From Lysobacter sp. FW306-1B-D06B (GTDB lineage Bacteria; Pseudomonadota; Gammaproteobacteria; Xanthomonadales; Xanthomonadaceae): DNA of 64,000 bases. Location of the stretch: NCBI RefSeq assembly GCF_038446665.1, contig NZ_CP151802.1, positions 620,001 through 684,000 on the forward strand. Reading direction: 5' to 3'. The notes beneath the pieces are model-generated. The model saw only the letters and a list, made by a program, of their open reading frames with translations, ran no database searches and was not told where the DNA came from. The position numbers and the translations under genes are program-made. Positions 1 through 7,921 of this stretch are shown here, one piece after another (positions within the stretch are counted from its first letter, which is position 1; each line of letters opens with the position of its first letter).

Positions 1-395
1 TCGATCCAGTCGCGCGCGGAGGCGACGGTGGAGATGAAAGGTTTGCCGTGGATCACGCACTGGCGCTTGAGCGCCACCGCTTCGGGGAACACCGAAGACG
101 GATCGACCGGGTCGATCAGGTAGATCGCGCCGTCTAGCGTGCGTTCCGCGCTGCCCAGGCCGACGACCTCGGCCACCAGTTTCATCAGCCCGCCTTCGCG
201 TCCGTAGGGATAACGGCGCAGGCCGGTGTAGCCGGCGAGCATGCCGGCGGCGGCGATGGCGTCGAAGGTGCGGCCGATGGTGTGCAGTTCCAGGCCGAGT
301 TCGCGTATCCCCGGCTCGCAGGTGCGCAACAGGCGGAACAGCGCGGCGTCTTCACTGAGGTGGTGCAGGCGGTTGGCGGCCAGGCCCAGGCGCAT
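1..395 (-). CDS. mgsA: methylglyoxal synthase, C-terminus outside window
   Basis: Converts dihydroxyacetone phosphate to methylglyoxal and phosphate in the cytoplasm, a bypass of lower glycolysis. The first 131 residues are present; the 3' end runs off the window. The MGS-like fold is recognisable from HTIGRTFDAI, GLRRYPYGREGG, the segment IYLIDPVDPSS (corresponding to E. coli FFWDPLNAVPHD), ALKRQCVIHGKPF and STVASARDWI. The ATG is at 395-393; a TATAGA hexamer at 430-425 on the minus strand could be its -10 box. The order of motifs fits MgsA rather than the MGS domain of CarB or PurH, because no other domain is attached at the N-terminus. Confidence 0.8.
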   Translation of the reverse strand, partial: MRLGLAANRLHHLSEDAALFRLLRTCEPGIRELGLELHTIGRTFDAIAAAGMLAGYTGLRRYPYGREGGLMKLVAEVVGLGSAERTLDGAIYLIDPVDPSSVFPEAVALKRQCVIHGKPFISTVASARDWI

Positions 396-508
396 GGCGG
401 ATCCGTCGAGGGGCGAAGGCGCAGTCTATACGGCCGACGGGGCGCATTCAGGCACCGGCCCGGGCGTGTGGAGGCCCGGGCCTGGTCGCCGCGATGAAGG
501 AAACGGCC

Positions 509-1237
509 TCAGTCGTCGGCGTCGCGGCGCGCCGGTGCGGCCGGGCCGACCTCGACGCTGCCGGCCTGCCAGATCGCGTCCTCGACGGCCCAGTACTTCT
601 TCGGCTGCCAGCGCCAGCTGGCGAACATCGGCGTGAGGTCGAAGTAGTCCGTGCCGCCCATGTCGTTGCCGACGGGCGCGGTCGCGGTGAGGAAACCCAC
701 GTAGCCCAGATGGCTGCCGGTGATGTTCCGCTTGGCCTTGGCGATGCCGCGCGTCTGGCGCGGCTTGGCCACGTCGTCGCCGTACTGCGCGTAGAGCGCC
801 GCGCCTTCGCGCAGCGCACGCGCGCGCTCGTCTTCGCTCAGTTCCAGCCACATCTTCTCGCGCAGCACGATGAAGCTGGGGTACATGCGCTCGGCGGCGA
901 GGTCCGCCCACGCGTAGGCCAGCGCGCGATCGCGCTGCACGCCCACACCGTGCCAGTACAGCAGGCTGATGCGGTGCTGCGAGTACTTGTCGGCGTAGCT
1001 CGCCGACTTCACGAAGTGCCGCATCGCGGCCTCCCACTGGCCCTTCGCCGCGGCATCGCTGCCGTACAGGCGGAAGAGTTCGTTGGGATGCGTGGAAGCG
1101 AAGCGCGAACGCTCGTCGTAGGCGCGCGCATCCATGCGATCGGTGCTGGCGCTGGCGGCCTTCTCGGCTTCCGGCGTCGGTGCGGTCGGGCCGGCGGCCA
1201 ACGCGGCGAGAAGCACGGCGGCAGTCAGGGTTTCCAT
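509..1237 (-). CDS. secreted repeat protein of unknown function (paralogue B)
   Basis: A 242-residue protein with a short hydrophobic N-terminus (LTAAVLLAALAAG) that may be a signal peptide. The central part, KYSQHRISLLYWHGVGVQRD followed by AYAWADLAAER, resembles Sel1/TPR-like repeats. It is followed by REKMW, ALYAQYGDDVAKPR and RNITGSHLGY. The same sequence blocks in the same order occur in the next gene upstream (1277-2080), so the two are tandem duplicates. They are transcribed in the same direction with a 39-base gap. I do not recognise a function; a cell-envelope location is inferred from the N-terminus only. Confidence 0.75.
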   Translation of the reverse strand: METLTAAVLLAALAAGPTAPTPEAEKAASASTDRMDARAYDERSRFASTHPNELFRLYGSDAAAKGQWEAAMRHFVKSASYADKYSQHRISLLYWHGVGVQRDRALAYAWADLAAERMYPSFIVLREKMWLELSEDERARALREGAALYAQYGDDVAKPRQTRGIAKAKRNITGSHLGYVGFLTATAPVGNDMGGTDYFDLTPMFASWRWQPKKYWAVEDAIWQAGSVEVGPAAPARRDADD

Positions 1238-1276
1238 CTCGTCTCCTTTCGATCAGGCCTTCGTGAATGTGCGACG

Positions 1277-2080
1277 TCAGCGTTCGGCAGGAACGCGACG
1301 GTCGTTGCGGCGCACGGTTTCCAGTTCGCCGACTTCGACGCTGCCGTCCAGCAGCCGGTCCTGCTCCTGCCAGTATGTCTCCAGGCGCCGCAGACCGCCT
1401 TCCTTGCCGTACAGCTCGTCGGGCGAGCCGGCGACCGAAACGGCGTAGGCCGCGGCATTGCTGCCGGTTTCGGTGAGGAACACGCCGTTGATCGGTCCGC
1501 CGCCGGTTTCGATCGGCTGGTTGCGGTAGCCCACGCGGCTGCCGGTCATGTTGCGTGCGAAACGGCGGATCTCGTCCTCGGCACGCGGCTTGGCGACGTC
1601 GTCGCCGTAACGCGCGTAGAACGCGGCGCCGGCATCGGGCACGCGCGCCTGCTCCTGCGGCGTCAGTTGCGACCACATCTTCTCGCGGATCGCCAGCAAG
1701 CGCGGATTGCCGCGCTCGGCGGCCAGGTCGCTCCAGATGTAGCCCTGCACGCGGTCCGGTTTCGTGCCCACGCCGTGCCAGTGCATCAGGCTGAGGTAGT
1801 GCTGCGAATACTTGTCGGCGTACTCGGAGGCCAGCTCGAACCGGCGGATCGCCTCGTCGTAGCGGCGCTGCTGGTAGGCCTTCAGGCCCTGCACGCGGAA
1901 CTCCTCGTTCGGACGTCCGCGCAGCGAAGGCAGCATCGCATCCAGTTCCATGAAGCTGGCGCTGCTGAGCGACGGGGCTTCATCGGCGCGGGCGGGCGCG
2001 GCGAGGGTCGAGGCCGCCAGCATCGCTCCCGACAGGGCGAAGGCGGTGAAAGCGGGTCGCATCGTGCGGATCGTGCGCAT
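1277..2080 (-). CDS. secreted repeat protein of unknown function (paralogue A)
   Basis: A 267-residue protein with a convincing signal peptide (FTAFALSGAMLAASTLAAPARA). ATG 2080-2078 was chosen over upstream in-frame ATGs because it has a GGAGAGG ribosome-binding site and starts directly at the signal peptide. It contains RRYDEAIRRFELASEYADKY, YLSLMHWHGVGTKPD and YIWSDLAAERG, a Sel1/TPR-like architecture, then YARYGDDVAKPR and RNMTGSRVGY, all shared with the downstream paralogue. The tandem copies probably arose by duplication and subsequent divergence. No enzyme motif was seen. Confidence 0.8.
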   Translation of the reverse strand: MRTIRTMRPAFTAFALSGAMLAASTLAAPARADEAPSLSSASFMELDAMLPSLRGRPNEEFRVQGLKAYQQRRYDEAIRRFELASEYADKYSQHYLSLMHWHGVGTKPDRVQGYIWSDLAAERGNPRLLAIREKMWSQLTPQEQARVPDAGAAFYARYGDDVAKPRAEDEIRRFARNMTGSRVGYRNQPIETGGGPINGVFLTETGSNAAAYAVSVAGSPDELYGKEGGLRRLETYWQEQDRLLDGSVEVGELETVRRNDRRVPAER

Positions 2081-2262
2081 GGCTGCCTCTCCATCGGGCC
2101 AGTCCGGGCCGTGGGCGTGCCGGCGATCACCTGAACGGCGGGTCGAACCTCCGGCCGCGTCTTCCGATCGTACGACCTTCCCGCGTGCTGCTGCGGCGGG
2201 CGCGCCCCAAAGGTCGATTACGGCACAATACGCCGCCGCCTCCGCGGCAGCAAACACGCCAC

Positions 2263-4245
2263 ATGCACGGTCTGAACCCCCCTCAACGCGCTGCCGTCCT
2301 GCATACCGACGGCCCCCTCCTCGTGCTCGCCGGTGCGGGCAGCGGCAAGACGCGCGTGATCGTGGAGAAGATCGCGCACCTCATCGCCTCCGGCCGCATG
2401 CCGGCCAAGCGCATCGCCGCCATCACCTTCACCAACAAGTCGGCGAAGGAAATGAAGGAGCGCGTGGCCAAGCGCATCAAGGGCGACGCGGCCGAAGGCC
2501 TGACCGTGTGCACCTTCCACGCGCTGGGGCTGAAGTTCCTGCAGATCGACCATGCGAAGGCGGGGCTGCGCCGCGGGTTCTCGGTGTTCGACAGCGACGA
2601 CTCCAACGCGCAGATCAAGGACCTGATGCCAACGGGCAGCAAGCCCGACGCGATCGACGACATGCGCAATCTCATCTCGCGCGCGAAGAACGCGGGCCTG
2701 TCGCCGGAAGAGGCGCTGGCCGTGTCCAAGAGCCCGCGCGAGATGGAAGCGGCGCTGATGTACCAGCGCTACCAGGCGCGGCTTTCGACGTTCAATGCGG
2801 TGGATTTCGACGACCTGATCCGCCTGCCCGTGCAGATGCTGGAAGGCGACGAAACCCTGCGCCTGGCCTGGCGCGAACGCATCGGCTACCTGCTGGTGGA
2901 CGAGTGCCAGGACACCAACGACGCGCAGTACCGCCTGCTGATGGCGCTGGCCGGCGAGAAGGGCCTGTTCACCTGCGTGGGCGACGACGACCAGTCGATC
3001 TACGCCTGGCGCGGCGCCAATCCGGAGAACCTGCTGCAGCTGGGCAAGGACTATCCGAACCTTCAGATCATCAAGCTGGAGCAGAACTACCGCTGCTCCA
3101 ACCGCGTGCTGCGCAGCGCCAACGCGCTGATCGCGCACAACCCGCACGAGCATCCCAAGACGCTGTGGAGCGACCAGGCCGACGGCGAGCGCATCCGCGT
3201 GTGGGAGTGCAAGGACGCCGCGCACGAAGCGGAGAAGGTCGCCGCGGAAATCCACTTCCTCGCCGCCGCCAAGACCGCGCCGTGGAGCGATTTCTGCATC
3301 CTGTTCCGCGGCAACCACCAGAGCCGTGCGCTGGAGAAGGCGCTGCAGCTGCTGCGCGTGCCCTACCACCTCAGCGGCGGCACCGCGTTCCTGGAGCGCG
3401 GCGAAGTGAAGGACGCGCTGTCGTGGTTGCGCCTGATCGCCAATCCCGACGACGACGCGGCCTTCCTGCGCGCCGTGCAGTCGCCCAAGCGCGAAGTCGG
3501 CGCGACCACGCTGGCGAAACTCGCCGAACTGGCGCAGCACGCGCACATGCCGATGTCGCGCGCCGCCGAGCAGATCGGCGTGCTCAAGCAGCTGGCGCCG
3601 CGCGCGGCGAATGCGCTGGACGGCTTCGTCAACATCGTGCGCCACCTGCGTGGCGAAGCGTTCAAGATCAGCCCGGCCGATCTGGTGCGCTCGCTGGCGG
3701 AGAAGAGCGGCCTGCTCGCGTCGATCCGCGCGCAGTGCAAGGACGAGGCGAGTTTCCAGCGCCGCAAGGAAAACCTGGAGGAATTGTCCGACTGGTTCGA
3801 CGGCGGCAAGGGTTCGGGCCCGGGCGAACTGGCCGCGCAGCTCGCGCTGCTCTCGCACGCCGACAAGGGCGAGGCCGGCAACCAGGTGCGGCTGATGTCG
3901 CTGCACGCGGCCAAGGGCCTGGAGTTCCGCTACGTCTTCATCGTCGGCATGGAAGACGGCACGCTGCCGCACGAAATGGCACTGGAGGAAGGCTCGCTCG
4001 AAGAAGAGCGGCGCCTGCTCTACGTCGGCATCACGCGCGCGAAGGAGCAGCTGTGGCTGTCGCATTCGCGCGAGGCGTCGAAGTGGGGCGACAAGCTGCG
4101 CCTCAAGCCGAGTCGCTTCTTCGACGAACTGCCCGCCGCGGAAATCCAGCGCGACGGCGCCGATCCTGTGGCTGATGCGGCGCGCAAGCAGGAACGCGCG
4201 GCGGCGGGGTTCGCGGCGATCAAGGCATTGTTGGGAGAGGGGTGA
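2263..4245 (+). CDS. rep: ATP-dependent DNA helicase Rep
   Basis: UvrD/Rep-type superfamily 1 helicase, 660 residues (E. coli Rep is 673), a 3'-5' motor that clears protein roadblocks ahead of replication forks. Visible motifs: Walker A AGAGSGKT at residues 23-30, TFTNKSAKEM (Ia), VDECQDTN at 212-219 with the Asp-Glu pair at 213/214, GDDDQSIYAWRGA (III), EQNYRCS (IV), SLHAAKGLEF (V) and VGITRAKEQLWLS (VI). The common DEYQD motif reads DECQD here. The chosen ATG lies just before LNPPQ, the usual Rep/PcrA start, and excludes an upstream in-frame extension with no helicase similarity. An inverted-repeat element follows the stop. Confidence 0.95.
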   Translation: MHGLNPPQRAAVLHTDGPLLVLAGAGSGKTRVIVEKIAHLIASGRMPAKRIAAITFTNKSAKEMKERVAKRIKGDAAEGLTVCTFHALGLKFLQIDHAKAGLRRGFSVFDSDDSNAQIKDLMPTGSKPDAIDDMRNLISRAKNAGLSPEEALAVSKSPREMEAALMYQRYQARLSTFNAVDFDDLIRLPVQMLEGDETLRLAWRERIGYLLVDECQDTNDAQYRLLMALAGEKGLFTCVGDDDQSIYAWRGANPENLLQLGKDYPNLQIIKLEQNYRCSNRVLRSANALIAHNPHEHPKTLWSDQADGERIRVWECKDAAHEAEKVAAEIHFLAAAKTAPWSDFCILFRGNHQSRALEKALQLLRVPYHLSGGTAFLERGEVKDALSWLRLIANPDDDAAFLRAVQSPKREVGATTLAKLAELAQHAHMPMSRAAEQIGVLKQLAPRAANALDGFVNIVRHLRGEAFKISPADLVRSLAEKSGLLASIRAQCKDEASFQRRKENLEELSDWFDGGKGSGPGELAAQLALLSHADKGEAGNQVRLMSLHAAKGLEFRYVFIVGMEDGTLPHEMALEEGSLEEERRLLYVGITRAKEQLWLSHSREASKWGDKLRLKPSRFFDELPAAEIQRDGADPVADAARKQERAAAGFAAIKALLGEG

Positions 4246-4274
4246 GGAAAGCGGGTGCGTTTCCGCCCACTCAC

Positions 4275-4464
4275 GTCATTCCCGCGAAGGCGGGGGCTTT
4301 TGGGCCGCCGCATGGCGGCACTCTCCAGGGACATTCCACGCTCTACCGGCGCCTCGCAGACAAAGCAGCCCACCGCCGCGTATAAGCTGCCGTGAAAGCA
4401 TGAAACGTCACTGGAGAGTGCCGCCATGCGGCGGCCCAAAAGCCCCCGCTTTCGCGGGAATGAC
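4275..4464. repeat. long inverted-repeat element (REP doublet / MITE-like)
   Basis: Two 54-base arms (4275-4328 and 4411-4464) are inverted copies with a single mismatch. They begin and end with the GTCATTCCCGCGAAGGCGGG type repeat. The symmetry continues imperfectly inward for about 20 further bases on each side, leaving a central spacer. It lies between rep and the VOC gene. The form is that of a paired REP (REPIN/BIME) or a small non-autonomous inverted-repeat element; it encodes nothing. Single or decayed copies of the outer repeat occur at about 21557, 40497 and 55295. Confidence 0.85.
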
Positions 4465-4495
4465 GGTGAGGCAGCTTCCCGCCATGGGAGTGCCC

Positions 4496-4915
4496 ATGAC
4501 AACAAACGAACCCATGAATCTCCAGCGCCTCCACCACGTCGCCATCATCGCCTCCGACTACGCGCGGTCGAAGGATTTCTACACGCGCGTGCTCGGCCTG
4601 CGCATCGTCGCCGAGGCCTACCGCGAGGCGCGCGATTCGTGGAAGCTCGACCTCGCCCTGCCGGACGGCACGCAGATCGAGCTGTTCTCGTTCCCTTCGC
4701 CGCCGCCGCGCCCGTCGCGCCCCGAAGCGTGTGGGTTGCGACACCTGGCGTTCGTCGTGGACGACGTGGCGGTCCACGCCGATGCGCTGCGCGCGCACGG
4801 CATCGACGTCGAACCGCTGCGCGTGGACGAGTTCACCGGTCGTCGTTTCACCTTCTTCGCCGATCCCGACGGGCTGCCGATCGAACTCTACGAAGCCGGG
4901 ACGCACGGGGCATGA
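4496..4915 (+). CDS. VOC family (glyoxalase/dioxygenase superfamily) protein
   Basis: A 139-residue single-module vicinal-oxygen-chelate protein of the GloA2/YaeR type. It starts with LQRLHHVAIIASDYARSKDFY and has FYTRVLGLRIVAE, the metal-ligand-like segments DGTQIELFSF and LRHLAFVVDDV, and ends with FFADPDGLPIELYEA. The His of HHVAII, Glu of QIELF, His of LRHLAF and Glu of PIELYE fit the usual four metal ligands. ATG 4496 has GGGAG five bases upstream; ATG 4484 and ATG 4514 are in frame and possible. The stop overlaps the next ATG by four bases (ATGA). The substrate is unknown. Confidence 0.85.
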   Translation: MTTNEPMNLQRLHHVAIIASDYARSKDFYTRVLGLRIVAEAYREARDSWKLDLALPDGTQIELFSFPSPPPRPSRPEACGLRHLAFVVDDVAVHADALRAHGIDVEPLRVDEFTGRRFTFFADPDGLPIELYEAGTHGA

Positions 4916-5403
4916 GCGCGATCATCGAACCCGCGCGCGAGGCCGACCATCCACGCGTGCTGGCACTGAACCTCGAAGCGGTGGAAATGACCAGCCCGAT
5001 GGACGCTGCGCGCCTGCGCCAGCTCGATGCGCGCTCGGCATACCACCGCGTCGTGCGCGAGGACGGCGAGGTGGTGGCATTCCTGCTCGCCTTCCGCGAA
5101 GGCGCGGACTACGACAGCCCGAACTACCTGTGGTTCGCGCAGCGCTATCCGCGCTTCCTCTACATCGATCGCGTGGTCGTGGCGGCGTCGCACCAGGGCC
5201 GCGGGCTGGGCGCGATGCTGTACCGCGACCTGTTCGATTTCGCACGCGCCGCGGGCGTCGACACGGTGTCGTGCGAGTTCAACACCGTGCCGCCGAACGA
5301 GCCATCGCGCCGGTTCCATGCGGGCTTCGGCTTCGGCGAAGTCGGTTCGCAATGGCTGGATGACGGGCACAAGCAGGTGTCGTTGCAGGTGGCATCGGCC
5401 TGA
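4912..5403 (+). CDS. GNAT family N-acetyltransferase
   Basis: A 163-residue GNAT-fold protein. The acetyl-CoA loop is visible as VVAASHQGRGLGAMLYRDLFD (motif A, Q/RxxGxG/A), preceded by YIDRVVV and followed by the strand VSCEFNTVPPNEPSRRFH and GFGFGEVGSQ. It is translationally coupled to the VOC gene by a 4-base overlap, which suggests a shared role, but the acceptor substrate cannot be read from sequence. Its layout is that of small-molecule GNAT proteins rather than ribosomal Rim enzymes. Confidence 0.85.
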   Translation: MSAIIEPAREADHPRVLALNLEAVEMTSPMDAARLRQLDARSAYHRVVREDGEVVAFLLAFREGADYDSPNYLWFAQRYPRFLYIDRVVVAASHQGRGLGAMLYRDLFDFARAAGVDTVSCEFNTVPPNEPSRRFHAGFGFGEVGSQWLDDGHKQVSLQVASA

Positions 5404-5514
5404 TCGTCCCTGCGGGGCCGGGCGCGCAATCCCGCTACACTGATGACGGGCCCGGGGGAGGGCCCTCGGATGCCGCAACGGCGTCCGTCCATCAACACGT
5501 TTTTTGGGGAAGAC

Positions 5515-6168
5515 ATGTCCAAGTATGGATGCATGGCGCTGCTCGCCATCGCGTGCAGCATCACCGTGCCTGCGGCGCAAGCCGAGGGTAGTTTCTTTAT
5601 CGCCGGCCAGGCCGGTCAGGCGACGTACGACAACAGCGGCCTGTCCGAAGACAAGGCCGACACCAGCGCGCTCAGCCTGGGCTATCGCTGGCAGGCGGGT
5701 TCGATCACGCAGATCGGCCTGGAAGCGGGTGGCGGCAAGGTCGGCGAAATCAGCGACAGCTATTCCTTCGACGACGGCTTCCTGTCGGAAGAAGGGCGGA
5801 TCGGCTTCGATGTCCGTTACGCGCACGTCGGCGCCAACGCGCGCTTCAATTTCGGCACGAACAGCCGCTGGTTCGCCGTCGGCCGCGCCGGTTACATGGG
5901 CTACAAGCAGGACATCAAGGCCAGCTACAGCTGGGCGTTCAACGACCCGTTCCTCAGTGGCCTCAACGGCACCGAGACCGCATCGGAAAGCGAAGACGGC
6001 GGCGGCGCCTATTTCGGTGCCGGCATCGGCGTGGACGTCACGCCGAACTTCAACATCAACCTGATGTACAACGGTTACGCCTACTCCGCGCTGGACGAGG
6101 ATGGCGAGCTGGAAGACGACTCCAGCACCGCGAGCACGACCACGCTCGGCCTGGAACTGCGCTTCTGA
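5515..6168 (+). CDS. outer-membrane beta-barrel-like protein
   Basis: 217 residues with an N-terminal signal sequence ending in VPAAQA. The mature part is made of alternating amphipathic strands such as FFIAGQAGQATYDN, LSLGYRWQAG, IGLEAGGGKVG, FDVRYAHVGANARFNFG and a terminal TTTLGLELRF. The C-terminal aromatic Phe is a typical BAM recognition signature. Size and strand pattern fit an OmpA-like or OmpW-like eight-stranded porin-type barrel, but no family-specific motif was identified. ATG 5515 has GGGGA upstream. A TACACT hexamer around 5434 is a possible -10 box. Confidence 0.75.
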   Translation: MSKYGCMALLAIACSITVPAAQAEGSFFIAGQAGQATYDNSGLSEDKADTSALSLGYRWQAGSITQIGLEAGGGKVGEISDSYSFDDGFLSEEGRIGFDVRYAHVGANARFNFGTNSRWFAVGRAGYMGYKQDIKASYSWAFNDPFLSGLNGTETASESEDGGGAYFGAGIGVDVTPNFNINLMYNGYAYSALDEDGELEDDSSTASTTTLGLELRF

Positions 6169-6297
6169 TCCACGTTGGACGACGGGGCCGGCGATCCGGC
6201 CCCGTCTTCGCATCGCCGGCCCTGCCGGCATGCGGCGACACGACGCTGTCGTGGACCTCGGGCTACACTCGCGCCCCGATCCGGCCTCTGTCCCGCC

Positions 6298-7212
6298 ATG
6301 ATGCAGCCACGCGTCCTTTCGCTTTCCCTTCTCGCCTGCACGCTCGCCCTGACCGCGTGCGACCGCACGCACACGCCTGCGTCGCAGACCGGCGCCCCGG
6401 CCGCGCCATCGTCCACCGCCGCCGCCAAGCCGGCCGTCACTGCCGACGACAACCTCAACGCCGTGCTGTGGATGCAGGCCAGTGCCGAGTACCCGGCGGC
6501 GACGACCACCGTTTACCGCGCCGCCGCCGACAAGCTGGGCACCGCGCTGAAGGAAAAGCACTGGGACGCGCTGGTTCCCGACGAGCGCGGCAATCCCGCG
6601 ACCGGCCTGCCGCCTGCGGTGGTGATGGACGTGGACGAGACCGTGCTCGACAACTCGCCCTACCAGGCGCGCCTGGTGCGCGACGGCAAGGAATACGACG
6701 AAGTGACCTGGGACGCCTGGGTCGCCGAGAAGAAGGCGAAGGCCGTGCCGGGCGTGGTGGAGTTCGCCAAGGCCGCCGCCGCGAAGGGCGTGACGATCCT
6801 CTACCTGTCCAACCGCGCCGTGCACCTGAAGGACGCGACCATCGCCAACCTCAAGGCCGTCGGCATGCCGGTGAAGGACGACAGCGTGTTCCTCGGCCTG
6901 GGCACGGTGGTGCCGGACTGCGAGCAGAACGGCAGCGAGAAGAACTGCCGACGCCGCCTCGCCGGCCAGCAGTACCGCGTGCTGATGCAGTTCGGCGACC
7001 AGCTGGGCGACTTCGTGCAGATCACCGCCAACACGCGCGAAGGCCGCGCGCAGCTGCTGGACGAGTACGGCGACTGGTTCGGCGAACGTTGGTTCATGCT
7101 GCCCAACCCGACCTACGGCAGCTGGGAGCCGGCGGTGTTCAACAACGACTGGGCCCAGCCGCGCGAGGCGCGTCGCGAGGCCAAGCGTGCGGCGCTGAAT
7201 GTCGCCCCCTGA
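6298..7212 (+). CDS. HAD-family acid phosphatase lipoprotein (class B / e(P4)-like)
   Basis: A 304-residue putative outer-membrane or periplasmic phosphomonoesterase. The N-terminus is a lipoprotein signal with lipobox LTAC (cleavage before the Cys of ACDRTH), followed by a Pro/Ala/Thr-rich linker. The HAD motif I is MDVDETVLDNS (nucleophile and acid Asp), motif II is LYLSNRA, and later QFGDQLGDF provides the acidic metal-binding pair. This arrangement matches the survival-protein SurE-unrelated acid phosphatase / 5'-nucleotidase e(P4) family that dephosphorylates NMN and nucleotides. A structured RNA candidate follows directly downstream. Confidence 0.85.
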   Translation: MMQPRVLSLSLLACTLALTACDRTHTPASQTGAPAAPSSTAAAKPAVTADDNLNAVLWMQASAEYPAATTTVYRAAADKLGTALKEKHWDALVPDERGNPATGLPPAVVMDVDETVLDNSPYQARLVRDGKEYDEVTWDAWVAEKKAKAVPGVVEFAKAAAAKGVTILYLSNRAVHLKDATIANLKAVGMPVKDDSVFLGLGTVVPDCEQNGSEKNCRRRLAGQQYRVLMQFGDQLGDFVQITANTREGRAQLLDEYGDWFGERWFMLPNPTYGSWEPAVFNNDWAQPREARREAKRAALNVAP

Positions 7213-7270
7213 TTTCGCTTTTACAAATCAATGACTTGCAGCATGATTCTTCACGAGTTGCATTAGGTTT

Positions 7271-7375
7271 GGAGGGCGGGTAGTCTGCCCTCCGTCCGGC
7301 GCGAGCCGGAGCCATGCCACAACTCGAAGTCCTCCGGCCCCGGCCGGATTTGAAGGAGGCCCCGGCCTCCTTTTT
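7271..7375 (+). ncRNA. candidate structured small RNA, sX13-like
   Basis: After the phosphatase gene lie four successive perfect hairpins: GGAGGGC/GCCCTCC (7271-7277/7287-7293), TCCGGC/GCCGGA with a GCGA loop (7295-7310), TCCGGC/GCCGGA with C-rich loop (7333-7348), and GGAGGC/GCCTCC with a C-rich loop (7355-7370) followed by five T. A promoter-like TTGCAG lies at 7236. The size of about 105 bases, lack of an ORF, C-rich hairpin loops and intrinsic terminator resemble the Xanthomonas sRNA sX13. Homology is inferred from architecture only; no covariance search could be run. Confidence 0.45.
7355..7375 (+). terminator. intrinsic terminator
   Basis: GGAGGC and GCCTCC pair perfectly around a four-base loop and are followed directly by TTTTT. 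It would end the small RNA candidate and any read-through from the phosphatase gene. Confidence 0.8.
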
Positions 7376-7578
7376 CTTCGCCCGTCTTTCGTCCGATGCG
7401 CCCACATCGCGACCGCCGACCGCCCTGACCGCTCCCGCTTCCGCGCCGACCGACGGTCGCGAAGTGTGACGCCCATTGCAGTTCCTTCACGTCTTGCGGC
7501 GTATCCCCTCCAGAAAACTTCAGTCCTGCCGATGGAGCGAATAGGCGAACTACGCGCATAGAAGCGCAAGGAAAGGCC

Positions 7579-7902
7579 ATGAAGCGAGTCAGAGCCACGG
7601 TGGGCGCCGTGCTCTGGGCACTGGTGGTGGCGGCGAACGCGCATGCGTCCGACGGACGCATCACGTTTACGGGCAGCGTGGTGACTCCAACCTGCGCTCC
7701 CGCCGTGATCCAAACCCCTGCACAGAACGTGCCGCAGCACCTTCGTACGCGTTGCCCGGGAACCTCCGTTCCCACGGCCTACACACTGCGGCTGGAACCG
7801 GCCGCGGCCGCGTTGCCGGGATCGCAGGTGATCGCCTACCACGACGCCTACCTGCGACAGGCAGGCACGCATTCGATGCTGGCGACGCAGGAATACGACT
7901 GA
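7579..7902 (+). CDS. small pilin-like secreted protein, possibly truncated
   Basis: 107 residues with a signal peptide ending in ANAHAS, then GRITFTGSVVTPTCAP. The opening is similar to the N-terminal strands of fimbrial subunits and to the major pilin of the adjacent operon (GTISITGEVKASTC). It has two further Cys-like pilin features (a second Cys in RTRCPG) but lacks the usual C-terminal YYAQYY...Y segment of the other two pilins here. It is convergent with the fimbrial operon, ending 20 bases from it. It may be a short accessory pilin, a plug, or a remnant of a duplicated subunit. Confidence 0.6.
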   Translation: MKRVRATVGAVLWALVVAANAHASDGRITFTGSVVTPTCAPAVIQTPAQNVPQHLRTRCPGTSVPTAYTLRLEPAAAALPGSQVIAYHDAYLRQAGTHSMLATQEYD

Positions 7903-7921
7903 GTGCAGCGACGACGGGCGG

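Noticed and set aside
1771-1788. GG-N10-GC match on the minus strand inside a repeat-protein gene
   Set aside because: It encodes the conserved HWHGVG motif; chance matches to GG-N10-GC are common in coding GC-rich DNA.
4175-4495. N-terminal extension of the VOC protein through the repeat
   Set aside because: It would translate the inverted repeat; ATG 4496 has a good ribosome-binding site and matches the family start.
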